From Armatimonadota bacterium (lineage in GTDB: Bacteria; Armatimonadota; DTGP01; JAKQQT01), in NCBI GenBank assembly GCA_036504095.1, contig DASXVS010000040.1, positions 116,470 to 180,469 of the forward strand: 64,000 bases of DNA, written 5' to 3'. Under the pieces are notes generated by a model. That model saw only the letters and a list, made by a program, of their open reading frames with translations. It did not search any database and was not told where the DNA came from. The position numbers and the translations under genes were made by a program. This document shows, in pieces, positions 14,911 to 24,174 of this stretch; the first letter of the stretch is position 1; each line of letters starts with the position of its first letter.

Positions 14911-16743
14911 ATGAGATCGTCGCTGTTGGCCTGTTTGGTAATCCTTGGAGGCACTGCAACCATGTCCGCTGCTTCAGCCCCGAATCCAATCGTTCGGTAC
15001 GATCTGACATTTGCCGAGAAGTGGGCCAAAGACCCCGCCCGGCTCCGCGATGCGTGGGACTACGTTCACGCGGTCGCGGCGGTTCAGGGGCTGGTGAACA
15101 GATCGGGAACGCGCCTATATATCCGGGCGATTCATTCTCCGGAAGGCGGCGACATCATGCTGGACGATTGGTGGCTCGACCGTCTGCGCTCGCAGGGGGA
15201 CTGGCTGGACGGCCGCCCCATCACCGATGTTGAGGATTTCGACGCTCTGGTCCGCCATTTCCGGCGAAGCGTGCATGGCTTGGTGGTCTATGACGAATCA
15301 GTGCCGGCAACCTCGTGTATCGCGTCCACCATCGCCGGAGTCGACGGCCTGATCCCGGTCCGCTACGACGCCCGGCCCGATTCGCTTTTCAACCGATTGC
15401 GGACCACGCTCAAGCTCCCGGTGAAGGCGTGGCTCATCCACCCGGACGGCACTCCCGCGTTCACCGGCAAGGGAGTCATCCCCGGAACCGGCGAGCCAAG
15501 CACCGGCAGCGCCAAGAACGATGCTTACCGATGGGCCATCAGCACGTTGCTCGATCGCGGGCGGTGCGATGCCGGTTCGCTGGCGTTCTACATCGACGCG
15601 GCGTGGCTCAAGAACCCGAGTGCGTCCGGGTTCTGGAACCACACGCTTACCAACCACGACTACTTTATCAGCAAGAAGGCGTTCTTCTTCGACCTCTCGC
15701 CGTGGGCAGATGAACCGGCAACGGACGACCCGGGGCAGAAGCCGGGCACGGACCTCGAAACGCTGAAGCGCATCCTCGCCTCGGCGGCCGGACATAACGC
15801 CGGCAAACGGATGACCCATATCGGAGGCTTCATCCCGTGGGCGTTCAAGTACACCGACCTTGTCGGCGGCAAACACGGCGGCGTGCCGTCGGAATGGGAA
15901 TTCAGCCGCGTCATTTCAGCGTATAACGCCTACCTCGACGCCGATGCGCTGGGCCTTTGCGCCATGGCAAACGCGTCCTTCTATTCCCATCAGCCGTTGC
16001 CTGCCTACGGGCCGGAGAAACCGGTGGCGAAAGTGAAACCGGAACCCGGCAAACGTTACTTTGCCTTCTATGTGGGCGACTGGGATTCCGCGGCGTGGCT
16101 GTACCAGATGCTGCCCACCATTTGGGAGGATCCGGCACGCGGAACGGTGCCACTGGGCTGGGCGTTCAACCCGAACCTTGCGGAGCGTTTCCCGGCCGCG
16201 TTCTGGTATACACGCCATACTCGCACCGCGATGGACACATTCATCGCGGGCGACAGTGGCGCGGGCTATATCAACCCTTCGGAGCTTGAGGAACCACGGT
16301 CAAGCGGTCTTTCCAGTGGCGTCAGCCTCTGGGAAGGGCACTGCGCGAACTGGTACGCCAGATTCGGCCTTTCCATCACCGGATTCGTCATCGACGGCTA
16401 CGCTCCGCCGATGCCGAAATCCGTCCTCGACGCCTACGCGCGGTTCTCGCCCAAAGGCACCGTGGCGCAGAAGGTCCCCCCGCTTGGAATGCACAACGGG
16501 ATGCCACTGCTGCAGATGAGCGACGACCTCAGCGGATCCCCGGAAGACGCCGCGGGACAGATTGCGAGGCGCTTGAAGGAGGACCCGCGCCGCTTCCTCA
16601 TCTTCCGGGCCGTCCTGAAAAAGCCGTCGTGGTATGCGGGGGTTGTGGCGGCGCTGAAGAAGACCGATGCTCACGTCGAAGTGCTCGAACCGTACACCTT
16701 CTTCGAAACGATGAAGAAGGCATCCACTCAACCGCCGAAGTAG
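14911..16743 (+). CDS. GxGYxYP-family secreted protein (putative glycoside hydrolase)
   Basis: A 610-residue exported protein with an N-terminal signal peptide (residues 1-21, cleavage near ASA). It matches the GxGYxYP family, named for a conserved motif; here the motif reads GDSGAGYINP near residue 449, with Asn in place of the second Tyr. An N-terminal domain covers about 25-230. The catalytic-type C-terminal domain contains YFAFYVGDWDSAAW, PLGWAFNP and GFVIDGY. Family members are predicted polysaccharide-active enzymes related to glycoside hydrolases; the substrate is unknown. It has no partner genes nearby. The start is chosen by the signal peptide. Confidence 0.8.
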   Translation: MRSSLLACLVILGGTATMSAASAPNPIVRYDLTFAEKWAKDPARLRDAWDYVHAVAAVQGLVNRSGTRLYIRAIHSPEGGDIMLDDWWLDRLRSQGDWLDGRPITDVEDFDALVRHFRRSVHGLVVYDESVPATSCIASTIAGVDGLIPVRYDARPDSLFNRLRTTLKLPVKAWLIHPDGTPAFTGKGVIPGTGEPSTGSAKNDAYRWAISTLLDRGRCDAGSLAFYIDAAWLKNPSASGFWNHTLTNHDYFISKKAFFFDLSPWADEPATDDPGQKPGTDLETLKRILASAAGHNAGKRMTHIGGFIPWAFKYTDLVGGKHGGVPSEWEFSRVISAYNAYLDADALGLCAMANASFYSHQPLPAYGPEKPVAKVKPEPGKRYFAFYVGDWDSAAWLYQMLPTIWEDPARGTVPLGWAFNPNLAERFPAAFWYTRHTRTAMDTFIAGDSGAGYINPSELEEPRSSGLSSGVSLWEGHCANWYARFGLSITGFVIDGYAPPMPKSVLDAYARFSPKGTVAQKVPPLGMHNGMPLLQMSDDLSGSPEDAAGQIARRLKEDPRRFLIFRAVLKKPSWYAGVVAALKKTDAHVEVLEPYTFFETMKKASTQPPK

Positions 16744-16887
16744 CCAAGGATCACCAGATGGAACGCTCGGACCGCTGACGCCGCCCGCCCCCTGAACGGG
16801 CGCCTCCGCGCCGATGGGTCTGCGATCGACGTCGTCGGTAGACGCGGCCCGCCCGGAATACGTCGGTTGGTGGCCAAATCTCGGACA

Positions 16888-17340
16888 TCATTGGGCCGTA
16901 GATTCGGGATCGCGTTCCCCTTCATCCAAATCGCCGGCGCCCACTGCCCGCCCGAGATGCTCAATCCTGGGAAACTCCTGCTTCAGGCGTTTCAACTCGA
17001 TCAGGTGCTGTCGGGACAGGCGATTCAAGACCTCTTCACCACGTTCCGTCGCATGGACACTTACCGACCGTCCGTCCTTCTGATCGGCACGTCGTTCTAC
17101 GAGTCCGCCAACCTCCATCCTCCGAACGATGTTCGTCACAGCCGGCTGTCGAGCATCCAGCCGTTCCGAAAGCTCTGTAATCGTCGCCCAGTCCCGATGG
17201 GGATAGCCCCTGAGCGCCAGGAGGAGCTGGTGTTGCTGTGGTGTCAAGCCTGCGTCGCGCGCCGCCGCCTCGCTGAACGTCAGGAAGCGCCGGATTGCCC
17301 GCCGAAACCCCGCCAGCGCTTCGTAGTCCTGTTTGGTCAT
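16888..17340 (-). CDS. MarR-family transcriptional regulator
   Basis: A 150-residue winged-helix regulator. TITELSERLDARQPAVTNIV is the helix-turn-helix with the recognition helix, and GLVERRADQKDGRSVSVHAT is the wing with the family-typical DGR. Flanking helices at both ends form the dimer interface. ATG at 17340 is chosen over a start 180 bases upstream, because the extra residues would run through the intergenic region and the divergent ClC promoter area. It is divergent from the ClC chloride transporter gene and probably controls it and itself; an imperfect palindrome lies between them at 17405-17422. Confidence 0.9.
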   Translation of the reverse strand: MTKQDYEALAGFRRAIRRFLTFSEAAARDAGLTPQQHQLLLALRGYPHRDWATITELSERLDARQPAVTNIVRRMEVGGLVERRADQKDGRSVSVHATERGEEVLNRLSRQHLIELKRLKQEFPRIEHLGRAVGAGDLDEGERDPESTAQ

Positions 17341-17404
17341 AATCGCCACACCGGCCTTTCCATACGTCGCTAAGGGAAGTGTAGCACGCCTGGATGCTCG
17401 CCGA

Positions 17405-17422
17405 ATTGCATTCCATTGTAAT
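17405..17422. promoter_or_regulatory. candidate MarR operator
   Basis: ATTGCA-TTCCAT-TGTAAT is an 18-base imperfect inverted repeat (five of six paired positions) in the 124-bp region between the divergent marR-like and ClC genes. It also overlaps a TGTAATAT -10-like sequence. Size and placement fit MarR operators. Confidence 0.35.
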
Positions 17423-17464
17423 ATACTTGTGACTGGTTGCACTTCATTTGTAAGAGGAGGCAGG

Positions 17465-19297
17465 ATGCGATCAGCGAAACAACTCTCGATACCGGTTGCG
17501 GAGGCGCGGCTTCTGTTCATGTCCGTACTGAGCGCCGGAATCGGTGTTGTCTGTGGATTTGTAGCATACGGGCTGTATCACCTCATCGGATTCACTACAA
17601 ACATCCTCTATTACCACCGCCTCTCATGGGATTTCGTGTCGCCCAGGTTTCACCATCTGGCCCTGTGGGCGATCCCGATACCTGCTGTCGCCGGCCTCGC
17701 CATCGGCGCCATGGTGAAATACGGTTCCCGGAAGATCAGCGGCCACGGTATTCCGGAGGCGATGGAGGCGATCCTGCTGAACAAGAGCCGGATCAGCCCG
17801 CGGGTAGCGATTCTCAAGCCTGTCTCTGCCGCACTGGCCATTGGTTCCGGCGGACCGTTCGGCGCGGAGGGGCCGATCATCCAGACGGGCGGCGCTATCG
17901 GCTCTCTGGTCGGCCAGTTTCTGCACGTTACGCCGGCCGAACGGAAAGTGCTTCTCGCCTGCGGTGCGGCGGGCGGCATGGCCGCCACTTTCAGCACCCC
18001 GATTGCGGCGGTTATCCTTGCCATCGAACTGCTGCTGTTCGAGTTCAAGTCGCGCTCCTTCATACCGATCTGCATCGCCAGCGTGATCGCGACCAGCGTG
18101 CGCTTCGGCCTTTTTGGCACCGGACCGATGTTCTCCGTTCCACATCACGGCTTCGGGACGCCGTCTACGTTGCCGGCGTACATGGGGCTCAGCGTGGTCG
18201 CGGGGTTGGCAGCCGTCGTCATCACGAAGGCGCTTTATGCGGCGGAAGATTTGTTCGACCGAATTCCACTCGACATCCTGTGGCTTCCCGCCATTGGCGG
18301 CTTGGCTGTCGGCCTGATCGGCTACATGCAGCCGCGCGTGTTGGGGGTCGGGTATGACACAATCACGGAGATCCTGGACGGCCGGCTTACAGCGAGTGTT
18401 CTGATCGCTCTTGTGGTCGCGAAGGCAGCGGCGATGTGTATCTCGCTGGGATCGAAAACGTCCGGAGGGGTGCTGGCGCCGGTCTTGACGGTTGGCGGCG
18501 CAATCGGCTGCCTTTACGGCTTCGCCATCACCCATTTCTGGCCGGCTCTCGGACTCCAGCCGGGCGTGTTCGCGCTCGTCTGTATGGCGGCTGTCTTCGG
18601 CGCATCCACACGGGCCACGTTCACAAGCATCGTGTTCGCGTTCGAACTGACGCGGGATTATCAGGCGGTGCTGCCGCTCATGCTGGTGTGTGTCATCGCG
18701 GATGCCATCGCATCCAGCCTGATGGAGCACTCGATCATGACGGAAAAGCTGGTTCGCCGAGGCGTCAAAGTCCCCCAGGAGTACGAAGCGGATGTGCTGA
18801 TGGGAGTGAACGTGAGCGATGTGATGAGCCGGAACGTTTTCACGGTCGAAGCAGATGAGCCGGTGACGACGGTGATAGAACAAGTGCAGGGCCGGCGAAA
18901 GGACCATCCAGCTCATCAGGCCTACCCCATCCTCGATTCGGACGGCCACTTAGCCGGCATTATCTCCCGGAGCGACCTGATCGACTGTCCTGAGGAGGAT
19001 CTGGACCGGCTGACCGTCAGCCAGGTTGGTACGCCGGACGTGATTGTCGCGCACCCGGACGAGCCGCTTCATGACGCGTTGGCCAAGATGCTGACATTTG
19101 ACATCGGGCACCTTCCGGTCGTTGAGAGGGATTTGCCGAAAACTGTGGTGGGCTTCCTGACCCGCAGCGACATCTTCAAGGCCCGTCACCGGCGTATGGC
19201 GGATGAACTGCACCGGCACCGGGTGTACAACCCGCTTCCCAGGCTTCTTCAACGGGATCGGGTGAAGGAAGACGACACTGTCGATGCTCCCAGGTAG
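17465..19297 (+). CDS. ClC-family chloride channel/transporter with CBS pair
   Basis: A 610-residue membrane protein of the ClC family. The ion-binding motifs are GSGGPFGAEGP (residues 127-137, with the gating glutamate in AEGP), GIPE near 95 and LGSKTSGGVLAPVL near 330. About ten to twelve membrane helices span residues 15-440. Two CBS domains follow (about 455-590), giving possible nucleotide or ionic-strength control on the cytoplasmic side. The gating glutamate is compatible with either H+/Cl- exchange or a channel. AAGAGGAGG precedes the ATG at 17465, which rules against an in-frame start 132 bases upstream. It is divergent from a MarR-family gene, the likely regulator. Confidence 0.92.
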   Translation: MRSAKQLSIPVAEARLLFMSVLSAGIGVVCGFVAYGLYHLIGFTTNILYYHRLSWDFVSPRFHHLALWAIPIPAVAGLAIGAMVKYGSRKISGHGIPEAMEAILLNKSRISPRVAILKPVSAALAIGSGGPFGAEGPIIQTGGAIGSLVGQFLHVTPAERKVLLACGAAGGMAATFSTPIAAVILAIELLLFEFKSRSFIPICIASVIATSVRFGLFGTGPMFSVPHHGFGTPSTLPAYMGLSVVAGLAAVVITKALYAAEDLFDRIPLDILWLPAIGGLAVGLIGYMQPRVLGVGYDTITEILDGRLTASVLIALVVAKAAAMCISLGSKTSGGVLAPVLTVGGAIGCLYGFAITHFWPALGLQPGVFALVCMAAVFGASTRATFTSIVFAFELTRDYQAVLPLMLVCVIADAIASSLMEHSIMTEKLVRRGVKVPQEYEADVLMGVNVSDVMSRNVFTVEADEPVTTVIEQVQGRRKDHPAHQAYPILDSDGHLAGIISRSDLIDCPEEDLDRLTVSQVGTPDVIVAHPDEPLHDALAKMLTFDIGHLPVVERDLPKTVVGFLTRSDIFKARHRRMADELHRHRVYNPLPRLLQRDRVKEDDTVDAPR

Positions 19298-19327
19298 AGG
19301 GCGTCGCACCGTCCTCTGATGTGAGAC

Positions 19328-19846
19328 TTACGGGACGCGCAGCGAATACTTCACGGCTGGGATGTCCTTGTACATGAAGCGGTTTTCCAGCGTGAGCCCG
19401 CATTTTTCCATGACGCGGATGGAGGCGGCGTTGTCCGCCAGCGCCGTCGCGGAAATGCGCGTCACCCCCTGCTCGCGAATGCCCTTCTCGATGAGCGCAA
19501 GCGAGGCTTCCGTCGCGTAACCATGGCCCCAGGCCTCCCGGATCAGCCGGTACCCCAGTTCGATCTCATCGGGATCCGATTTGGCGCGCCGGAAGTGGAT
19601 CCAGCCGATGAACCTGAAGTCGCGGGCTTTCTCCAGGATGATCCACCGCCCGAAACCGTCGCGGCGCTCCGCATCCGCCAGGATCGGCGGCAGGATAACA
19701 CACTCCACCACGTGACGCGTCGGCGGCTCCGGCATATCCAGGTACCGGCGGACCTCGGGGTCGGCGTCCAGCGCGACCAGGTTGTCCACGTCGTCAGGAT
19801 CGAAATCACGCAGTATCAGCCGCTCGGTTTCGAGATGGATGCGCAT
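19328..19846 (-). CDS. GNAT acetyltransferase, RimJ/RimL type
   Basis: A 172-residue GNAT-fold N-acetyltransferase that opens with the standard TERLILRDF. The acetyl-CoA loop reads LIREAWGHGYATEA, and NAASIRVMEKCGL is the typical C-terminal motif. It resembles the RimJ/RimL/[ribosomal S5]-alanine group that modifies protein N-termini, but many paralogues act on small molecules. It lies just after the short MFS-like fragment on the same strand (six-base gap), so the two may be co-transcribed. Confidence 0.9.
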   Translation of the reverse strand: MRIHLETERLILRDFDPDDVDNLVALDADPEVRRYLDMPEPPTRHVVECVILPPILADAERRDGFGRWIILEKARDFRFIGWIHFRRAKSDPDEIELGYRLIREAWGHGYATEASLALIEKGIREQGVTRISATALADNAASIRVMEKCGLTLENRFMYKDIPAVKYSLRVP

Positions 19847-19852
19847 GTGAGG

Positions 19853-20179
19853 TCAGGCCGCCTCGGCCTCTCCGTCCTTCCTGTTGATCAGCACGCCCGG
19901 CAGGAATGGTATGGCGAGAACGATGACCGCCGTGGTGGCGCCGTTGATCCAGACCAGCGGCGCGAACTGCTGGTGGAAGAACTCGAAGAGCCTCGAACCG
20001 ATCATGTCCGATGCGCCCATCGCGATGTTGATGAACGCGTACATCACCGAATAGCCCAGCGCCTCGCTGCCGCTGGGGGTGGCGCGCGCCGTAAGATCGA
20101 ACAGGGCCAGAAAGGCGATGGCGCCCGTGAAGCCGTACAACCCATCGATCGCCATCGCCGCACGCCGCGAAAACTTCAC
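19853..20179 (-). CDS. truncated MFS-type transporter C-terminal fragment
   Basis: A 108-residue membrane protein with about three hydrophobic segments. It looks like the last quarter of a major facilitator (residues such as YSVMYAFINIAMGASDMIGS and PLVWINGATTAVIVL), far shorter than the usual 400 residues. A GTG with GGGAGG upstream could start it, but the upstream DNA is CATTCATCGTTCACCG word repeat and holds no missing N-terminal part. It is most likely a remnant of a transporter cut by rearrangement; a short functional membrane protein cannot be excluded. Confidence 0.5.
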   Translation of the reverse strand: MKFSRRAAMAIDGLYGFTGAIAFLALFDLTARATPSGSEALGYSVMYAFINIAMGASDMIGSRLFEFFHQQFAPLVWINGATTAVIVLAIPFLPGVLINRKDGEAEAA

Positions 20180-20225
20180 TCACCTCCCATCATTCATCGT
20201 TCACCGCCCCATTGTTCACCGCTTC

Positions 20226-21230
20226 CTACAGGTCCTTCTGCATAATCACGAACCGGCGCCATTCCACGAAACCGGCTTCCTTGTAGAGCAGGGCCGTCTT
20301 GTCGTCGGTCCAGAGGAACCAGGCGACCTGCTTACCGCTAATCCGCATACGCTCCAGGGTCTCGAACGTCAGCCAGGCGCCGATGCCGCGGCCCCGGACG
20401 CGCGGTGACGTGCCCACGGGACCGAAACGCTCATTGTTGTAGTGGCAGAAGCCGACCACGGAGTTCGTTTCGTTGTCCCAGGCGAACAGCAGGCGGTCGG
20501 TCTTGGCGCGGCCGGCATGAATGTCAATGGCGGCGTCGCGCACCCAGCGCTCCCAGTCGCCCGGGAAGTCTTCGACCATGAACTCGTGGATGAACGGCAC
20601 CAGGTCCGGCGAGTACTCCCTGATCACGACGGACTTGTCCTTGTCCGCCTTCAGCGCCGCCACCTTCTGGCGCAGCCATTCTGGCCGCCGAACCTTATCC
20701 AGTTGCGTCTGCATCGCCAGCGGGCGGGAGTGCTCCGTGTAACCGCGGGACAGCAGAAACGCGACGGCCTCCGTGTAGCGCTCGACGTCCACGCCTGGCC
20801 AGAAGTAGTTGGGTGCATACGGCGCGATCAACACCTTCTTCGCGCCCTCGACCTTGAGGTAGGCCTCGGCTTCAGCCAGAAGCCTGGTGCCATAGCCCTG
20901 CCGGCGAAGGCGCTCGTCCACGCCGAAGAGCGTGATGTAGCCTCGGTCCGTGTCCATCGGCACGTGGGGCATCGGGATCTTGCGGTGGATGGCCACGCAG
21001 AAACCCCGCACGGCCCCGTCGCCCAGCCGGCCTTCCTTGCCCTCGATGTGCTCCCGCAGCACGAAGGTGCCATCCGGTTCCCAGTTCTGGTCCCACAGGA
21101 TCTGCACCGCCAGTTTTTCGCTGTCCATCGCTTCCGTGGGGAAGCAGTTCCGCACCGCGAGCGCGAGACTGCTGAACGGGCTGGCGCCCGACCACGGCAA
21201 TACTGAATACGTTCGTTCCGCTCCACTCAT
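20226..21230 (-). CDS. double-GNAT acetyltransferase
   Basis: A 334-residue cytosolic protein with two acetyltransferase domains. The first has ITLFGVDERLRRQGYGTRLL as its acetyl-CoA motif. The second contains FGPVGTSPRVRGRGIGAWL and TALLYKEAGF. The mixed N-terminal Asp/Gly-rich region and the lack of a specific substrate motif leave the acceptor open. The start at 21230 (GGAGG nine bases upstream) is chosen over one 54 bases earlier, which would run into the long hairpin at 21253-21323. Confidence 0.85.
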   Translation of the reverse strand: MSGAERTYSVLPWSGASPFSSLALAVRNCFPTEAMDSEKLAVQILWDQNWEPDGTFVLREHIEGKEGRLGDGAVRGFCVAIHRKIPMPHVPMDTDRGYITLFGVDERLRRQGYGTRLLAEAEAYLKVEGAKKVLIAPYAPNYFWPGVDVERYTEAVAFLLSRGYTEHSRPLAMQTQLDKVRRPEWLRQKVAALKADKDKSVVIREYSPDLVPFIHEFMVEDFPGDWERWVRDAAIDIHAGRAKTDRLLFAWDNETNSVVGFCHYNNERFGPVGTSPRVRGRGIGAWLTFETLERMRISGKQVAWFLWTDDKTALLYKEAGFVEWRRFVIMQKDL

Positions 21231-21252
21231 TGCTGTGCCGCCTCCATCCCAA

Positions 21253-21323
21253 GTTGTCATCCTGAGCGGAGAGAAGGATCTCAACGTTACGCTGAGATCC
21301 TTCGCGCCGCTCAGGATGACAAC
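21253..21323. repeat. long hairpin of the GTCATCCTGAGCG type
   Basis: Outer arms 21253-21268 and 21308-21323 are exact complements (16 bases). Inner arms GAAGGATCTCA (21273-21283) and TGAGATCCTTC (21293-21303) are also exact. It lies between the carboxypeptidase stop and the GNAT start on the minus strand. One related arm with changes occurs at 12044-12075. Confidence 0.85.
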
Positions 21324-21336
21324 TGCACCTGTTCTG

Positions 21337-22788
21337 CTACCTGCTGCTGTTAGCCAGTATCTCGCAAATCCTGTCCTGCACCGAGTTGATCGGGGACGTA
21401 TCGCCGTTGTAGTGGTTCATCAGCAGTACGAAAACCAGCGGTTCGCCGTCCCTTGTGCTCACGTAGCCCGTGAGATTGCGCGCCTTGCCAACGTAGCCGG
21501 TCTTCGCCTTCACGTTGTTCGCCGCGGCCGTGCCCTTCAACCGGTTGCGCAGGCTGCCGTCCACGCCGGCAATCGGGAGGCTGTCGATGAAGGCGTCGCG
21601 GTTGGGGTGCGACCACATATACTCCAGGACCGAGGCGAGGGCCTTCGGGGTCACGAGGTCGAGCCTGGACAGTCCGCTGCCGTCTTCGATGAGGACGGAA
21701 TCCGCGCCCACCCCGATCTTCTTGAGGTAGTCCCTCTCGACAGTTGCCCCGGCGCCCGTAGTGCCCGCGCCGTTCTTCACCAGGCCCAGGGTCTTGAGCA
21801 GGCTCTCGGCCATGAGGTTGTCGCTGGGCTTGTTGAGCAGCTTCAGTATTTCGGGGAGAGGCTGCGAATCGTGCGAGGCAACTTTCGTGGCGCCTTCCGG
21901 CGCGATGCCGCCGCGAGCGGCCCCTGTGACGGTCACACCCTCGTCTCGAAGGCATTTGCGGAACAGGTAGGCGGTATACACCGCCGGCTCTTCCATGGTG
22001 ATGTCCACGTTCTGAACCTTCGGCCCCTTGCCCACGGAACCCGCGATCGACCGGTGCATATTGCCGAACACCGAGACAACGTTCGAAGCCATCGGACGAT
22101 CCACAACCATCGTTTCAGGAGTCGAATCGGCAACGGTGGTCGCTGTGTTGCGGACCAGCATATACCCCGCGTCCGGGTTCATCGTCACGACCGGAGGCGC
22201 GCCGATATCGCCCGCGGTGACGGCGACGTGAACGGTGCCACGGTCAACCGTCAGGCCATCGATCTCCGCGCTGTAATACGCCGCCAGATCATCCCAACCC
22301 CACGAGTAGCCGAGGCGCTGGGAATCGAAGCACGATCCATCGCCCACGATGTCGCCGTTAACCTTGCTGATTCCCGCCGCTTTGACCGCCTTGGCGAGTT
22401 CGACCAGGTCCTTCGCTTCGAGCGTCGAGTCGCCGCTGCCCTTGAGATAGAGGCTCCCGTTCAGCGTGCCGCCGTCGAGCGAGCCGTCGCGCAGCACCGG
22501 GGTGGTGTACCGGAAATCTTTGGGCAGGACATCGGTGCAGGCCGATGAGACCAGCAGTTTCATGTTGCTGGCCGGGATGAACAGGCGGTCTTCGTTGAGC
22601 GCATAGATGACCCGGTGATTGTCCAGGCTCTTCACGAGCACGCCGGTCCACCCGCGGGCCATTGCCGGATCGGAGAGCTGCTTGTCGATGGCGGCCTTGA
22701 TGGCGGCGTCATCGGCGCGGGCGAGAGATACGCCGGCGGCCAGCATGAGGGCCGCAAGCGCGAAACGGACGGTACGGAAGGAATGCAT
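21337..22788 (-). CDS. dacB: PBP4-type D-Ala-D-Ala carboxypeptidase/endopeptidase (S13)
   Basis: A 483-residue exported penicillin-binding protein of the S13 family that trims or cleaves cross-linked peptidoglycan in the periplasm. A signal peptide covers residues 1-25. The active-site triad motifs are SNMK (S74, K77), SDN near residue 320 and KTG at 429-431. The large insertion between the first two motifs (about 100-290) is typical of PBP4. TGAGGAG precedes the ATG. The gene stands alone, with a 17-bp perfect-arm hairpin upstream at 22855-22948 and another downstream at 21253-21323. Confidence 0.95.
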   Translation of the reverse strand: MHSFRTVRFALAALMLAAGVSLARADDAAIKAAIDKQLSDPAMARGWTGVLVKSLDNHRVIYALNEDRLFIPASNMKLLVSSACTDVLPKDFRYTTPVLRDGSLDGGTLNGSLYLKGSGDSTLEAKDLVELAKAVKAAGISKVNGDIVGDGSCFDSQRLGYSWGWDDLAAYYSAEIDGLTVDRGTVHVAVTAGDIGAPPVVTMNPDAGYMLVRNTATTVADSTPETMVVDRPMASNVVSVFGNMHRSIAGSVGKGPKVQNVDITMEEPAVYTAYLFRKCLRDEGVTVTGAARGGIAPEGATKVASHDSQPLPEILKLLNKPSDNLMAESLLKTLGLVKNGAGTTGAGATVERDYLKKIGVGADSVLIEDGSGLSRLDLVTPKALASVLEYMWSHPNRDAFIDSLPIAGVDGSLRNRLKGTAAANNVKAKTGYVGKARNLTGYVSTRDGEPLVFVLLMNHYNGDTSPINSVQDRICEILANSSR

Positions 22789-22854
22789 AGGAACTCCTCA
22801 GGCGTATTTGGTTGCCCTCAGTATAACACACCGGAGGAGGGCAGGAATTCATCT

Positions 22855-22948
22855 TCAAGCGTGGCGCCGGCGTCCCTGCCGGCGACCTGCTCACCACCGC
22901 CGGCCATTTGCTCAACATCGCCGGCACTGAGGCCGGCGCCACGCTTGA
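22855..22948. repeat. 17-bp perfect-arm hairpin between tyrS and dacB
   Basis: TCAAGCGTGGCGCCGGC (22855-22871) and its exact complement (22932-22948) bracket further CGCCGGC half-sites. It lies just past the tyrS stop on the minus strand and before the dacB leader, so it could act as the tyrS/trp 3' hairpin. Confidence 0.8.
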
Positions 22949-22960
22949 GTTGGATCCGTT

Positions 22961-24157
22961 CTACTGCACCGAAATCTTCGCGTACCTGCGTCCCACTTTC
23001 AGCACGTCGCCGGTCTTGGCCGCAACGCGGGCTTCGATATCCGTCACCTTCTCGCCGTTCAACTGGAAACCGCCCTGCTGGATCGTGCGGCGCGCATCGT
23101 TCGTGCCCTTGGCCAGTTCCGCGGCCTTCAGAAGGTTCACCACCCAGATCGTGCCGTTCTCTTCCAGCGTCACCTCGAACTCGGGCATATCGTCCGGCAC
23201 CTCGCGCTGGCTGAACTGATGCTCCCACGCCGCCTGCGCGTGATCGGCGTCCTCCGTGCTGTGGTACAGGGCCACGATCTCACGGCCGAGACGCTTTTTG
23301 GCCGCCATCGGATTCTCGGCGATCAGAGGTTTCACTTCCTCGAGCGGCACGTCGGTGCAGAGTTCGAACCACTGCTCCAGCGCGGCGTCGGGGATGCTCA
23401 TCGTCTTGCCGAACTGCTCGGCCGGGCTCTCGAAGATGCCGATGTAGTTTCCAAGGCTCTTGCTCATCTTCTTCTCGCCGTCGAGCCCGACAAGGATGGG
23501 CATGAAGAGCCCGATCTGCGGCTCGTGTCCGTATTCGCGCAGGAGATCCCGGCCGGCCATGATATTGAACGTCTGGTCCTGTCCGCCGATTTCGACGTCC
23601 GAGACCAGGTCCACGCTGTCGAGCGCCTGCGCCACCGGGTAGAGTATCTCGTGCAGGTAGAGGGGCTGTCCGCTGGCCATCCGATTGGAGAAATCCTCGC
23701 GTTCCAGGATTTGCGCCACCGTGAACTTGCCCGTGATCTCGATGAGCTGTGCGAAAGTGATTTTGCCCAGCCAGTCGCTGTTGCGATGCACCTTGGTCTT
23801 CGCCGGATCGAGGATCTTATACAGCTGATGCTCGTAGGTTATCGCGTGGGCCGTAATCTGTTCGTCCGTAAGCTGAGGGCGGGTGAGCGAACGCCCCGTG
23901 GGGTCGCCGATCATCGCCGTGAAGTCGCCGATCACCAGGTCAATGGTGTGGCCGAAGTCCTGAAACTGGCGTAATTTACGCAGCACCACGGCGAAGCCTA
24001 GATGGATGTCCGAGGCGGTCGGGTCGATGCCCAGTTTGATGCGCAGGGGTACGCCGGTCTTCGCCGATTTCTCGAGTTTGGCCTTGAACTCGTCCATCGG
24101 AACGATGGCCTGCACGCCACGCGCGAGCGCTTTGAGTTGTTCGTCTACGGTTGCCAT
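22961..24157 (-). CDS. tyrS: tyrosyl-tRNA synthetase
   Basis: A 398-residue class I tyrosyl-tRNA synthetase. The HIGH-type signature is HLGF at 52-55, GDPTGRS lies at 84-90, and the tyrosine-binding ATP site ends with KMSKS at 230-234. A C-terminal S4-type RNA-binding domain closes the protein (IQQGGFQLNGEKVTDIEA). It fits the tyrS2/TyrZ-like branch. The ATG at 24157 is chosen by homology; an upstream frame is non-homologous. It is 17 bases after trpA on the same strand, probably the last gene of the trp operon. Confidence 0.95.
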   Translation of the reverse strand: MATVDEQLKALARGVQAIVPMDEFKAKLEKSAKTGVPLRIKLGIDPTASDIHLGFAVVLRKLRQFQDFGHTIDLVIGDFTAMIGDPTGRSLTRPQLTDEQITAHAITYEHQLYKILDPAKTKVHRNSDWLGKITFAQLIEITGKFTVAQILEREDFSNRMASGQPLYLHEILYPVAQALDSVDLVSDVEIGGQDQTFNIMAGRDLLREYGHEPQIGLFMPILVGLDGEKKMSKSLGNYIGIFESPAEQFGKTMSIPDAALEQWFELCTDVPLEEVKPLIAENPMAAKKRLGREIVALYHSTEDADHAQAAWEHQFSQREVPDDMPEFEVTLEENGTIWVVNLLKAAELAKGTNDARRTIQQGGFQLNGEKVTDIEARVAAKTGDVLKVGRRYAKISVQ

Positions 24158-24174
24158 ATATAGATCTGTCCTGT

